Under the pieces are notes generated by a model. That model did not search any database. It was not told the origin of the DNA and saw only the letters and a program-made list of their open reading frames with translations. A stretch of 64,000 bases of DNA from an uncultured Amylibacter sp. (GTDB lineage Bacteria > Pseudomonadota > Alphaproteobacteria > Rhodobacterales > Rhodobacteraceae), in contig OY365741.1 in NCBI GenBank assembly GCA_959347425.1, positions 2,008,501 to 2,072,500 of the forward strand, written 5' to 3'. Below, in pieces: positions 9,752 through 18,965 of this stretch (position 1 is its first letter; each line of letters begins with the position of its first letter). The translations under genes and the position numbers were made by a program.

Positions 9752-10966
9752 TTATTTATAGACAATATGCGCATTCGCCCGCAATTCCTGCAAATACCCA
9801 TCGCCGATTTCATCAATCCTCCGCCCGAACATCACATCGCGCAAACGGTTAAGATCCTCATCGGGCAAAACGCTGGCACGCGAGCATAACATCACCACAT
9901 CAAACCCATCATCTCGCGCCAAAACCCGTGCTTCATTCGGGTCAAGCCCCGCCAAAGCATCGCCGATATCGCCCGCCAATTCATCCTCCTTCGCCGTGTT
10001 AGCCTGATACGAAACCCTGCGTTTATCGGCGTTTGCCCGTAAATCCGAACACCTATCGGATTGCGCCAAAACCGCCTCTGCCTCGCCCCCGTTATCAAAC
10101 CGAACCACCCCGTATAGCACCGAATCCGACACTTTACCCAAGGTCTGCTCGCGCCTTGAATGCAGGCGGTATAACGCGGTTGCTCCGTCCAGTTCAATCG
10201 GCGGGCTGGTCTGTCCGACCTCAAGTCGCATCACCTCTAACATAGCCTCTGGCGGCATACTGGCAACGGGAATCGCTGGCATACGCCCGCTGTTGGCGGC
10301 CGAAGGGCTGGCCGATAATCGCCTTGCGGCACTGGCAAAGGCCGCCTCCGAATCCAGAGTCCGCCGTAATTCCGCCACGGTTGCCTGAGCCTGTATTTGT
10401 CCGTCACGTTCGTGGGGAATGACGATTTCCGACATCTCCACCAAAATTTGCTTTTGGCTTCTGGAATTAAGCGCGGTTTCCACCTCGCTATCGCTGATTT
10501 GGGCGTAGGCACCGAAACGCAAGCCCAGCACTTGCTGCCATAAAACCCCGCTTTGGATAAAGGCACGGAAGCTGGATTCATCCACGCCTCCATCGCGTAA
10601 ATACTCCACCAATTGGGGCAGGGATAGCGTGCCACGGGCGGCGAAATCGAGCATGCCCGCATCCACATCAGCCTCACCCACGACAATCCCCAAAACCCCC
10701 GCCGCATAGTCATACAGACGTTCGTTAATCAAATCTTTCTGGGCGGTTTCACGTGCCACGGTATCGGGGGTAGGGGTTAAAAGCCGCAACATCTGGGCGC
10801 GTTGGGCGATTTCATATTCGGTTATCGCGCCGTCGTTGACTATGACAACCGCGCGAAACGGGTTGCCTGTTTGCACCTGTTTTTGCACCTGCTCTTGCGC
10901 AAACGCGGACGCAACCGCAAACACGGACACCAGCAAAGCCATCAAAACAATTTTCATATAAGCCAT
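9752..10966 (-). CDS. surA: SurA-like periplasmic chaperone / peptidyl-prolyl isomerase
   Basis: This 404-residue protein has a signal peptide (IVLMALLVSVFAVASAFAQ) and a SurA N-terminal region (VVIVNDGAITEYEIAQRAQMLRLL). A degenerate parvulin-like segment follows in the middle (EIVIPHERDGQIQAQATVAE to GQTSPPIELDGATALYRL). SurA helps outer-membrane proteins, LptD above all, to fold; it lies three bases after lptD and before pdxA. ATG 10966 is used; ATG 10957 (MKIVLM) is possible. Whether the parvulin domain is active cannot be judged by eye. Confidence 0.85.
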   Translation of the reverse strand: MAYMKIVLMALLVSVFAVASAFAQEQVQKQVQTGNPFRAVVIVNDGAITEYEIAQRAQMLRLLTPTPDTVARETAQKDLINERLYDYAAGVLGIVVGEADVDAGMLDFAARGTLSLPQLVEYLRDGGVDESSFRAFIQSGVLWQQVLGLRFGAYAQISDSEVETALNSRSQKQILVEMSEIVIPHERDGQIQAQATVAELRRTLDSEAAFASAARRLSASPSAANSGRMPAIPVASMPPEAMLEVMRLEVGQTSPPIELDGATALYRLHSRREQTLGKVSDSVLYGVVRFDNGGEAEAVLAQSDRCSDLRANADKRRVSYQANTAKEDELAGDIGDALAGLDPNEARVLARDDGFDVVMLCSRASVLPDEDLNRLRDVMFGRRIDEIGDGYLQELRANAHIVYK

Positions 10967-10969
10967 ATT

Positions 10970-13222
10970 TTATCCATCATTATAGGTTTCCAGCGCAACC
11001 CGCGCACATTTTTTGCTAAAGGCGGCGTTAATTTTCCCCGCGCCAAACCCGACCAGAGATATCTTAAAACCATACTCGCGTGTTAGCCTATTTTGCCCCG
11101 TATCCGCAAGGGAAAAAGTGAAAGAAAACCGCGCACATTCGTTGCGAAACTGGATTCCTGCGGTTGCGCGTACCAATTCGCGAGCTTCTAGGTTCTGGCG
11201 AATGCCCGCATTCACCCCCCAATACTGGGTTACATCGTAATAGCCCGTGGCACGGACTTCGTGCTGAGCTTGGTCGCTATTCGGGATTGCATCCTCTGAC
11301 AAACGCACATAAGTCGTGGTAAGATTAACCCGTTGCCACCGCAAACGCACATTCGTTTCGGTCTTTGAAAAATCAAAATCACGGTCAAATAACAACTGGT
11401 TCGTGATAAAAAACCGATTTTGATAGCTAAACGCCAAACCACTGATATAATCGGATAATTGCCCACCCCGCGCGGTGAAAAACGCATCGGGGAATTGTCC
11501 AAGGTCTTGCAGTCGGTAAATCCGCCCAAGTGTGGCGTTCCACTGCCAACCCTCGGGGCGATAGCGTGCATACCGCACGCCAAAATTCACGCGATTGCCA
11601 CGTTCGGTACGGTCAAACCCATCAAATCTATCGGTGGAAAACAGGGAATCGTCTTCCAATTCGGCTTGGGTAGAATCCTCTACGGGCGTGTTCGGGTCGC
11701 GATAGGGGGCGGATACAAATTGCACGATAGGTTCAACCGAATGAGTCACGGTTTTATGCTCCCCCGTTTTGCGCAATCGCTTGCGCACAAAGGGATAACG
11801 CAGGGTCAAAGCCCCCAAAGGCACGACCGAATAGGCGTTATCAAAATCGTTGGCATCGCTGTAATCCGTGCTATAAGCGAAATAATTCGCGTTGATCTGC
11901 CCGTCCAATTCCGCCACAAACCCGCCCCGCGTTTTCCAATCGTTGTGCCAATAAACCTCTGCCCCCGACAGGGTCACCCGCCTGCTGTTTTCACGCAACA
12001 ACGTGGCACTGTGGAGTTTATATTGCACACGCCCAGTGGCTATCGCAGGGGCTATAACTTTATGATAATAAACCTCTGGAAACACCAGTGGGATTTGTTC
12101 TGTTTCGGGAATGTCGCGGAGGCTCTGGATGGACGAAATCCGATAAAACACATAGGCACGGTTGCGGCTGCGTTGCAGGGTGAGGGAATTGTCCAGTCGG
12201 TCCTCTGTCCCATAGCCAAAATCGCGTTTGAAGCGGTTTTCATTGGTCACATGGATGTTAATATTAAGGAAATAATCATCGGGCAGGGCGAATTCGGCAC
12301 TCGCGCGGATATAATTACGCCATGGTTTATCGCTGAGCGTGTCATTCACCGCCAACGCACCCTCAATAACCGTTTGCCCGTTGCTGTAATTCTGGCGGTA
12401 CTGCCCCGCGATAACAAAATTCGTTCCGTCCTTATTCGTCGTCAACTTCGGGGTCAAGGTGACATCGGAATGATTGCCGCTGACTATGTAATACGGGGCT
12501 TCCACCCCCGTGCCAATGGTGTTTGATTGAATCAGGGTTGGCACCAAAACGCCTGTTGCACGATTGACCGTAGGGTCGGGGGTTTGCAACCTTGGCATAT
12601 AAAAAACAGGCACGCCAAGGATGGATAAAATAGGGTCTTTGAACAGCAACTTGCGCCGTTCTTCATCGTGGATGAGCTGGCTGGAACGGATAGCCCAAAA
12701 CGGCACGCTGTCCTCCGTGCAAACATAACAGGCGGAGGCTATGTTTTTATCCAGCACTTTATAGCGTCCATTGCGTCGCACCAATTGATGGGTAATCAGT
12801 TGGAAATTATTATCCAGCAGGATTTCGGCGTTGGTGAATAGCCCCGATAAGGTTTCGCGATTATAGCGTCCGTTTTCGCCTTTTATCAGGGTGTTATCGG
12901 CGGTGATGACTTCAAAACTGGTGGGCAGGATGAGCTCTTGCGTTTGTGAATTGAAAATAATGTGGTCGGTGTAGAGGCTTTCATTTTCAAATTGAACGAT
13001 GACATTGCCTTTGGCGGTAAGGGTTTGTGCGTCCTCATCATAATCAATTTGGTCGGCGAAAATGCCGAAACGGTCTGCGTTTTGGGCGGATTGTTGGGCG
13101 TGGCTCTGCGTGGCAAAAAGCACCACAAAAAGCACCGCAAAAACTACCACAAGCCCTGCCACAAGAAGCCCGATAAAAAGCCCCAGCACCCAAATAAACC
13201 CAAATGTTTTCATCCCACGCAT
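10970..13222 (-). CDS. lptD: LPS-assembly protein LptD
   Basis: LptD is the outer-membrane beta-barrel that places lipopolysaccharide in the outer leaflet. The 750-residue protein has an N-terminal hydrophobic signal (about residues 7-40, ending QSHAQQ), an OstA-type beta-jellyroll (DYDEDAQTLTAKGNVIV to GRYNRETLSGLF) and a long barrel domain with alternating strands. One Cys pair (CYVC, in ASACYVCTEDSVPF) lies early in the protein and other Cys residues are few, so the disulfide pattern differs from E. coli. It is four bases from lptG. A long ORF on the opposite strand (11459-12526) is a shadow. Confidence 0.93.
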   Translation of the reverse strand: MRGMKTFGFIWVLGLFIGLLVAGLVVVFAVLFVVLFATQSHAQQSAQNADRFGIFADQIDYDEDAQTLTAKGNVIVQFENESLYTDHIIFNSQTQELILPTSFEVITADNTLIKGENGRYNRETLSGLFTNAEILLDNNFQLITHQLVRRNGRYKVLDKNIASACYVCTEDSVPFWAIRSSQLIHDEERRKLLFKDPILSILGVPVFYMPRLQTPDPTVNRATGVLVPTLIQSNTIGTGVEAPYYIVSGNHSDVTLTPKLTTNKDGTNFVIAGQYRQNYSNGQTVIEGALAVNDTLSDKPWRNYIRASAEFALPDDYFLNINIHVTNENRFKRDFGYGTEDRLDNSLTLQRSRNRAYVFYRISSIQSLRDIPETEQIPLVFPEVYYHKVIAPAIATGRVQYKLHSATLLRENSRRVTLSGAEVYWHNDWKTRGGFVAELDGQINANYFAYSTDYSDANDFDNAYSVVPLGALTLRYPFVRKRLRKTGEHKTVTHSVEPIVQFVSAPYRDPNTPVEDSTQAELEDDSLFSTDRFDGFDRTERGNRVNFGVRYARYRPEGWQWNATLGRIYRLQDLGQFPDAFFTARGGQLSDYISGLAFSYQNRFFITNQLLFDRDFDFSKTETNVRLRWQRVNLTTTYVRLSEDAIPNSDQAQHEVRATGYYDVTQYWGVNAGIRQNLEARELVRATAGIQFRNECARFSFTFSLADTGQNRLTREYGFKISLVGFGAGKINAAFSKKCARVALETYNDG

Positions 13223-13225
13223 CGC

Positions 13226-14308
13226 TTACCCATCTTCATAATGCAGCAGCAACGCCAGTGTTAAAAAGCACCCGCTTAACGCAGGAAACCAAGTTGCTAT
13301 AATCACCGGAACTTGCTCTGATTCGCCCAAAGTTATGGCAAAATTCTGCATAAAATAAAAGGCAAAACCCGCCCCCACAGCATAAAGCACCGCCAAACGA
13401 ACATTGCCAATTCGCGGGTCTTTCAGTGTGAAAACCGCCCCGATAAGAAACATAGCCAGAAACAAAAACGGTCTTGATAACAACGAATGCAACTGCATTT
13501 CATAGGGCAGGGAGGATAACCCCGCCGCGCTGGTCTGGCGGATATAACTGGGCAAATCCAGCACAGATACGCTGGGCGGGGCGGGCAATCCGTCCAGAAT
13601 TTGCTCGGGGCTGATGGTGACTTGGAACCGTTTGGTTGGCAAGGATTCCGCACCGACTTCGGGTGTGAAAATCTGTAAATCCCACTGGGTGACATTTTGC
13701 AAAATTAACTGGTCTTCGCGTAAAAACCCATAGTGGGCAAAGTATCGTTCCTTGGCAACGCCCTGCGTATTATACTCAACGACGCTGACATCGCGCAGGA
13801 CTCGTCCGCCCTGTTCGGCTGAATGGGCGTGGGCGATTATGTAGCTATCGTCCGATTTCTGCCGTATCCAAAAGCCAGTATCGCTGACCGAAACAGTATT
13901 GCCCGTGGTCTCGGGTTTGTAGATTTTGCTATATTCCACCATGCTGTGCGCCAAGGGTTCAAAGATTAAAGAGCTTACTGCCCCAACGATAAACGCGGAT
14001 AACCCCGCCCCCACAAGGAATCTTAACGCGGACAATCCGCCAGTGCGGGCGATAACGAACTCCCGCGCTCTTGCCAGCCCGATGCTGAACGATAAGGCGG
14101 ACAGCATGATAATCAATGATAACGCTTGAATCATAATAGAGGGGGTTTTTAACGCGGATATTTTGGCAACCGTGGTAAAGCTATACCCCGTGCGTTGCGA
14201 CCGCGACACGTTTTCTAGGAAATCAATCAAATAAACAAGGGCAAAGACTATGATAAAAACGCGGGCAAAGGCGATTAGAAATCGGCGGGTGAAGTATAAA
14301 ATTAACAT
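13226..14308 (-). CDS. lptG: LPS export ABC transporter permease LptG
   Basis: This 360-residue protein is one of the paired permeases that, with LptB, extract LPS from the inner membrane. It has the YjgP/YjgQ layout: two N-terminal membrane helices with LYFTRRFLIAFARVF, a helix pair around MIQALSLIIMLSALSFSIGLARARE, a periplasmic beta-jellyroll domain (about residues 130-260) and further helices at the C-terminus. The gene starts one base after the lptF stop, and LptD follows it. LptG rather than LptF is chosen from position and from the sequence style. Confidence 0.92.
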   Translation of the reverse strand: MLILYFTRRFLIAFARVFIIVFALVYLIDFLENVSRSQRTGYSFTTVAKISALKTPSIMIQALSLIIMLSALSFSIGLARAREFVIARTGGLSALRFLVGAGLSAFIVGAVSSLIFEPLAHSMVEYSKIYKPETTGNTVSVSDTGFWIRQKSDDSYIIAHAHSAEQGGRVLRDVSVVEYNTQGVAKERYFAHYGFLREDQLILQNVTQWDLQIFTPEVGAESLPTKRFQVTISPEQILDGLPAPPSVSVLDLPSYIRQTSAAGLSSLPYEMQLHSLLSRPFLFLAMFLIGAVFTLKDPRIGNVRLAVLYAVGAGFAFYFMQNFAITLGESEQVPVIIATWFPALSGCFLTLALLLHYEDG

Positions 14309-14309
14309 G

Positions 14310-15449
14310 TCACGCCCGCGCTCGTTCTGTTTGGCGTGCCGCCCGCGCTCGCCGCAGGGTTTTTATATCATTACTACCCAAGGCCAAAACACCCCCCAAT
14401 ATAATCAGCAAAACAACGATAGGAATATAGGCAACGGCCGCATGGGCGTTGTCTTTCAAAATCTGGGTTTGGCAAAAGGCTCGGAAGAAATCAATCGACA
14501 GAGTCATAACACTAGCGACAATAATCCGCAGAATAATACTGCCTCTGGTAAAGCCGCCAACCAGCAGGGTTGCCATCCCGATAATAGGTATCAGCAACGC
14601 CAGCAGGGGTTTCACAAAGCGGTCATGAAAATACGCTCGGTCATAGGCGGTGGCGGTAATATCATCGGTTTGCGCGGGCGTGAAAAGATAGCTGTAAGTG
14701 GTGAAATCGCGCACGGAATTAATGCGGGCAGGGATGTTTGTGGCGAACTGCGCCAAATCATAGGAAAGCGTGTCAAAGGTAACCGTATTCAGGGTAATGG
14801 TTTCATAATCCAATTCTTGAATCGTGCCGTTGAATAAAAGCAGTTTCGCGGTGTCATCCTGCGTGATAATCTTGCCACTTTGGGCAAAATGCGTCAGGGT
14901 TCGGGTGGGGGAGAGTTGCTCTGCAATCATAATATCGGTGAGGTCGCCATTGCTATCCTTCGCGCCGAAATAAAAGGTGGAACGATTATCGCGGGTGATA
15001 AATTCACCGACTTTAATGATTTGGGTGACGTATTCTTGGGCAATTTCTATCTGGCGGTCTTGGTATTTTTTATACGATACGGGTAGGGCGAAATGCCCTA
15101 ATAATGAGACTAGGATAAAGCAAATAATCCCGAAATAGGCGAAGGGCACGGCAAGGCGGAGCACGCTACGCCCGCTGGCCATCATCACCGTTAGCTCTGA
15201 TTCGCCCAGCAAGCGATTGGTGACAAAGGCAGAGGCGGCAAAGGCCGATATAGGCAGGGCGAGGTCAATGGCTTGCGGCAGCAGATAGGCGCAGAGTTCC
15301 AGAAATATAACGGCAGGTTGGCGGTTTTTGGCGATGAAATCTAGGATGGATAAAGAGCGATTGAACCACAATATCCCCGCGAAGACGAGCAGGAAAAAGA
15401 TGAAGGGAAAGAAAAGCTGTTTCAAGATGTATCGGTCAAGATAGGGCAA
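14310..15449 (-). CDS. lptF: LPS export ABC transporter permease LptF
   Basis: This 379-residue protein is the first gene of the envelope run. MPYLDRYILKQLFFPFIFFL is a typical LptF start. Helices follow with LPISAFAASAFVTNRLLGESELTVMMASGRS (the coupling-helix region), then a periplasmic jellyroll domain and C-terminal helices. It pairs with LptG and the ATPase LptB, which is not in this window. A promoter with a TATAAC -10 lies about 40 bp upstream. Confidence 0.93.
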   Translation of the reverse strand: MPYLDRYILKQLFFPFIFFLLVFAGILWFNRSLSILDFIAKNRQPAVIFLELCAYLLPQAIDLALPISAFAASAFVTNRLLGESELTVMMASGRSVLRLAVPFAYFGIICFILVSLLGHFALPVSYKKYQDRQIEIAQEYVTQIIKVGEFITRDNRSTFYFGAKDSNGDLTDIMIAEQLSPTRTLTHFAQSGKIITQDDTAKLLLFNGTIQELDYETITLNTVTFDTLSYDLAQFATNIPARINSVRDFTTYSYLFTPAQTDDITATAYDRAYFHDRFVKPLLALLIPIIGMATLLVGGFTRGSIILRIIVASVMTLSIDFFRAFCQTQILKDNAHAAVAYIPIVVLLIILGGVLALGSNDIKTLRRARAARQTERARA

Positions 15450-15485
15450 GGGCGGACTCTTTATTCAGGGGTTGGGGTTTATTGG

Positions 15486-15513
15486 GTTATAGCGGTTTTT
15501 TTGGGGAATGCAA
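15486..15513 (-). promoter_or_regulatory. Predicted promoter of the lptF-rsmA run
   Basis: Read on the minus strand: TTGCAT (15508-15513), a 16-bp spacer with a C-run then A-run, and CCGC followed by TATAAC (15486-15491). The same CCGCTATAA arrangement occurs before other genes in the window. Confidence 0.5.
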
Positions 15514-15515
15514 AT

Positions 15516-15920
15516 TTAGTTATTAGTTGTTAGTTATTAGTTATTAGTGGGATTAGCCCTTGCGGGTCTTCGTCATCGCTTGCGCGAATGCCGACCAGCT
15601 CCATGCGATGGCGTGGTCTTTTGCGCGTAGTCTCTTACACGCTTTGGCGTGTAAGCAGACGTGGTGCAAAAGCCCTATGTACAAGACGATGGTTATTTCT
15701 TAAATTTATTTAGACACTATACAAGACGCTGAGCCAAACCCCAGCCAAAAAATAGCCCGTCCAGCTCTCCGCAGGAGGGGTGGGCGGGCGGGCGACCGAA
15801 CGAAGTGGCTTGCCACGAAGTGAGGGCGCAACAAAAAACCTCCGCTCTTAACTTCTAATAACCAACTCCTAATCTCTAACAACCAATCACTAATAACTAA
15901 CAACTAATAACTAACAACTA
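15516..15920. repeat. Composite intergenic element C
   Basis: This lies between lptF and pepA. It holds a TTAGTTATTAG array (15516-15548) and an alpha module with stem ATCGC/GCGAA (about 15552-15601). The beta module (about 15617-15678) has apex stem TTACACGC/GCGTGTAA, entirely different from the other copies yet still paired. After TATACAAGACGCTGAGCC come gamma (about 15745-15835) and a long array (15840-15920). No gene is seen in it. Confidence 0.8.
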
Positions 15921-15949
15921 TTTACAATCCCCCCACACCCTGCTAAACA
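15921..15949 (+). promoter_or_regulatory. Predicted promoter of pepA-holC
   Basis: TTTACA (15921-15926), a 17-bp C-rich spacer and TG-C-TAAACA (extended -10; hexamer 15944-15949), directly after the repeat array and 35 bp before the start codon. Confidence 0.45.
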
Positions 15950-15984
15950 CCGCCCTGAACTGAACCATCAAACAGGAGCAAACC

Positions 15985-17472
15985 ATGAACAAAATCACCC
16001 CCATCACCCCGAAATTCACCGCGCTAGATTTGCCGTCCATCGCCACCCGCACGGGTAACATAGCCCTTATCATCCCCAAAACAGGGACTCTGGATTTTGC
16101 CGCAAGGCGGGTGAATCGCCTATGTCGTGGGGCTTTGGCGCGGTTTGTCGACTCTGCCGATTTCACCGATATGGAAAACGGAGACTGTTATCCTCTGACC
16201 TTCCCCGCCAATTTATCCGCCAGCCAAATCATCATTGTAAAGCTGGAAAACAACGCCAACGCCAAAACCCTGCGCCGAGCGGGCGCGGAAATCGCTAAAT
16301 TCGGCAAAACCGATGATTTCCACATTTACGCCAAGAAATCCTGCCAAGGGGCGGAATTAGTCTTCGGGCTCTGCCTGCGTTTGTACGATTTTAACATCTA
16401 CAAAACGCCAAAGGACGCGAAGAAACCGAATTGTTTCGGCGCGGTTGCCTATCATAGCGAAGGCTCGCCCGCACAGAAAACCGCCTATACCGCGCTTGCG
16501 CCCTTGGCGGAGGGTGTGTTTTTCACCCGCAATCTGGTTAATGAACCCGCCAATATTTTGGGGACGGAAGAATTCGCCAAACGCTTGCTGGAATTGGAAA
16601 AAATAGGCGTTAAGGTCGAAGTCCTAGAAGAAAAAGCCCTTGAAAAATTGGGCATGCGGTCGTTGCTGGCAGTTGGGCAAGGCTCGCCCAGTCCGTCAAA
16701 AGTCGTCATTATGCAGTGGCAGGGCGGTGCCAAAAAAGCTCCGCCTTTCGCGCTGGTCGGCAAGGGCGTAGTCTTTGACACAGGCGGGATTTCCATAAAA
16801 CCCGCGAACGGCATGGAAGAGATGACAATGGACATGGGCGGGGCTGGCGTGGTTGCTGGCGTGATGAAAACGCTGGCTTTGCGTAAGGCGCGTGCTAATG
16901 TAGTCGGGCTGGTCGGGCTGGTAGAAAACATGCCCGATGGCTTGGCTTACCGCCCGGGCGATATCGTGCGTTCCATGAAGGGCGATACGATTGAGGTAAT
17001 AAACACCGATGCAGAGGGGCGCATGGTGCTGGCGGATGTTTTGTGGTACGCGCAGAAGACTTTTGCCCCGTCTGGGATGATTGATTTGGCGACTTTGACG
17101 GGGGCGATTCTGGTCGGCTTGGGGCATGATTATGCTGGTGCTTTTGCCAATGATGATGCCCTGTGCGATGCGTTCCTGCGGGCGGCGGGCGCGGAATCAG
17201 AGGGTGCGTGGCGGTTGCCCATGGGCGCGTGCTATGATAAAATGATAAACAGCCACATTGCCGATATGAAAAATGTAGGGCGGCGGGTCGCGGGTTCCAT
17301 CACCGCCGCGCAGTTTTTGATGCGGTTTGTGGAAAAGGATATGCCGTGGATTCATCTGGATATCGCGGGGGTTGCGCGGACGGATTATGCGACGGATTTC
17401 GCGCCCAAAGGGGCGACTGGCTGGGGTGTTCTGGCGTTAAATCGCTTGATAGCCGATGGATATGAAAAATAG
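15985..17472 (+). CDS. pepA: Leucyl aminopeptidase (M17 family)
   Basis: This 495-residue two-domain protein has an N-terminal macrodomain-like region and a C-terminal M17 peptidase. Metal- and substrate-binding motifs are clear: VGKGVVFDTGGISIKPANGM (the conserved Lys/Asp) and the signature NTDAEGRMVLADVL. M17 enzymes remove N-terminal residues from peptides in the cytoplasm with two divalent metals, and in some bacteria they also bind DNA. It is followed six bases later by holC, an order common in Proteobacteria. Confidence 0.95.
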   Translation: MNKITPITPKFTALDLPSIATRTGNIALIIPKTGTLDFAARRVNRLCRGALARFVDSADFTDMENGDCYPLTFPANLSASQIIIVKLENNANAKTLRRAGAEIAKFGKTDDFHIYAKKSCQGAELVFGLCLRLYDFNIYKTPKDAKKPNCFGAVAYHSEGSPAQKTAYTALAPLAEGVFFTRNLVNEPANILGTEEFAKRLLELEKIGVKVEVLEEKALEKLGMRSLLAVGQGSPSPSKVVIMQWQGGAKKAPPFALVGKGVVFDTGGISIKPANGMEEMTMDMGGAGVVAGVMKTLALRKARANVVGLVGLVENMPDGLAYRPGDIVRSMKGDTIEVINTDAEGRMVLADVLWYAQKTFAPSGMIDLATLTGAILVGLGHDYAGAFANDDALCDAFLRAAGAESEGAWRLPMGACYDKMINSHIADMKNVGRRVAGSITAAQFLMRFVEKDMPWIHLDIAGVARTDYATDFAPKGATGWGVLALNRLIADGYEK

Positions 17473-17478
17473 GCGCGT

Positions 17479-17925
17479 ATGGGTGAGGTTTATTTTTATC
17501 ATCTGACTCGCACGCCGTTGGCGGCGACTCTGCCCGTTATTGTGGGGAAATCTTTGGATAAAGGCTGGCGGGTTTTGCTGGCAAGCAGTGATGCCGCGCG
17601 GTTGGCTGTGCTGGATGAAATGCTGTGGCGTGATGGGTTTATACCGCACGGGATATCGGGGGGTGTTGCGGATGCGGATCAGCCTGTTTTATTGACGATT
17701 GATGGAGTTTCTGTGAATGCGAATAAGGCGGATATCTTGGTTTTGGTGGACGGAGTGGCGTTGGATATTGCTTTGGTTTCTAATTTTAAACGGGTGTGTT
17801 TGTTGTTTAATGGCGATGATGCGGGGGCCTTGGGGCAGGCACGGGCCGACTGGAAGACTCTGGTTGCAGAGGGCATGACCGCACGATATTATGCCCAAGA
17901 GGCGCGGGGGTGGGTCGCTAAATAG
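17479..17925 (+). CDS. holC: DNA polymerase III subunit chi
   Basis: This 148-residue protein has the HolC start (MGEVYFYHLTRTPLAATLPVIVGKSLDKGWRV shape) and the conserved FIPHG segment. Chi links the clamp loader to single-strand binding protein at the replication fork. It probably shares a transcript with pepA. The stop TAG (17923-17925) is the first unit of a heptamer array. Confidence 0.93.
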   Translation: MGEVYFYHLTRTPLAATLPVIVGKSLDKGWRVLLASSDAARLAVLDEMLWRDGFIPHGISGGVADADQPVLLTIDGVSVNANKADILVLVDGVALDIALVSNFKRVCLLFNGDDAGALGQARADWKTLVAEGMTARYYAQEARGWVAK

Positions 17926-18117
17926 TTGTTAGTTATTAGTTGTTAGTTGTTAGTGGGGTTTGCAGTGAGTTTTTTCCTAAAATAATTAACACCTATTTAT
18001 TCATTAATTATTCACTAATTCATCATTAATTTATCATTAATTATTAATAACCAATAAATAATCACTGATAACTAATCGTTAATAACTAATAACTAATAAC
18101 TAATAACTAACAACTAT
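17923..18117. repeat. Heptamer array and AT-rich repeat zone between two convergent genes
   Basis: TTAGTTR units start at the holC stop (17923-17954). A degenerate TTAATTAT/TCATTAAT region follows, then an array in the other sense (about 18060-18117) that ends at the stop of the protease gene on the minus strand. Both convergent genes are therefore closed by arrays. Confidence 0.8.
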
Positions 18118-18711
18118 CTAACGTACCAGTGTCAATAAATCGCCTTTGATGTTGATTTCCCCGAACCTCGCCAAATAATCCATCCCCAACAAGGACACGC
18201 CCAAATCGCCTTCATTGACGGAGGCACGGACTTCCGTATCCTTTATTCCGCCCAATTCCACCGTCCGCAAAACCACCCGAGCCGACCGCACAACCCCATT
18301 CGCAGTATAGCTCCGCCCGTTAAAAACCAGCGATTCCATATCAATCCCGACGGCCCGCGCGGCCGCTTTATTCAGCACCAGAGCCGTTGCCCCCGTGTCA
18401 ATTAAAAAATGAACCGCCTCGCCATTTATGATGACTCGGGCGTGGAAATGCCCGTCCCTCGCCTTTTGAAACGTGACGGATTGGCCGTTTTCATCCAGCG
18501 CGATTTTGGGGTAGTAAAACGGCGCGAGCTGCTCGCGCAGGGTATCTTTAAAGCCGTAGGCGATGATTAACCCAAGGAACAAAAGCAGCCAAATCCCCGC
18601 CTGTTGCGCGGTTTTGTTCCAATTGACTTTGCGCCCGTAGAACAGCGAGCCACCGATGAAAAACAGCAAAATCAGCATATAAATAAGGTTGGCCGTTTGA
18701 TTGCCGCTCAT
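18118..18711 (-). CDS. Membrane-anchored retropepsin-like aspartic protease (TIGR02281 type)
   Basis: This 197-residue protein has two N-terminal membrane helices (about residues 8-24 and 35-52). A soluble domain follows with the single aspartic-protease motif [14 protein letters not shown] and, near the end, [13 protein letters not shown]. Retropepsin-type clan AA proteases dimerise to form the active site, and the substrate of this family is unknown. The stop codon is followed by A, then TAGTTGTTAG repeats. Confidence 0.85.
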   Translation of the reverse strand: MSGNQTANLIYMLILLFFIGGSLFYGRKVNWNKTAQQAGIWLLLFLGLIIAYGFKDTLREQLAPFYYPKIALDENGQSVTFQKARDGHFHARVIINGEAVHFLIDTGATALVLNKAAARAVGIDMESLVFNGRSYTANGVVRSARVVLRTVELGGIKDTEVRASVNEGDLGVSLLGMDYLARFGEINIKGDLLTLVR

Positions 18712-18815
18712 GGGGGTCGTCCGTTTGGGTTGTCGGGTTGTCGGGGTTTGTGTGGGGTTTTTAGCCGATATCGCGGGGAATTGCTAGTTTTTTTATCGCA
18801 GCCGCGCGGGGGAGG

Positions 18816-18844
18816 TTGCGTTTGGTCGGATAATCGGGTAATGA
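18816..18844 (+). promoter_or_regulatory. Predicted promoter of tRNA-Ser
   Basis: TTGCGT (18816-18821), a 17-bp spacer and TAATGA (18839-18844), 14 bp before the mature 5' end of the tRNA. Confidence 0.4.
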
Positions 18845-18858
18845 GGGGCAAAACATAA

Positions 18859-18948
18859 GGACAGGTGGCCGAGTGGTCGAAGGCGCACGCTTGGAAAGCG
18901 TGTAGGCAGGAGACTGTCTCCAGGGTTCGAATCCCTGTCTGTCCGCCA
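18859..18948 (+). tRNA. tRNA-Ser (GGA anticodon)
   Basis: This 90-nt cloverleaf has a seven-base acceptor stem with one G-U pair, anticodon stem CACGC/GCGTG around TTGGAAA (anticodon GGA, reading UCC/UCU), a long variable arm typical of class II tRNAs, GGTTCGAAT in the T arm and an encoded CCA. Its 3' end lies only 17 bp from the stop of the AT-rich ATPase gene, a common position for acquired DNA, but no second copy of the tRNA tail was seen. Confidence 0.96.
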
Positions 18949-18965
18949 AGTTTTTTTAGGGTTAG

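Noticed and set aside
11459..12526. 355-residue open frame antisense to lptD
   Set aside because: It lies wholly within lptD and shows no family features; low-stop antisense frames are common over beta-barrel genes here.
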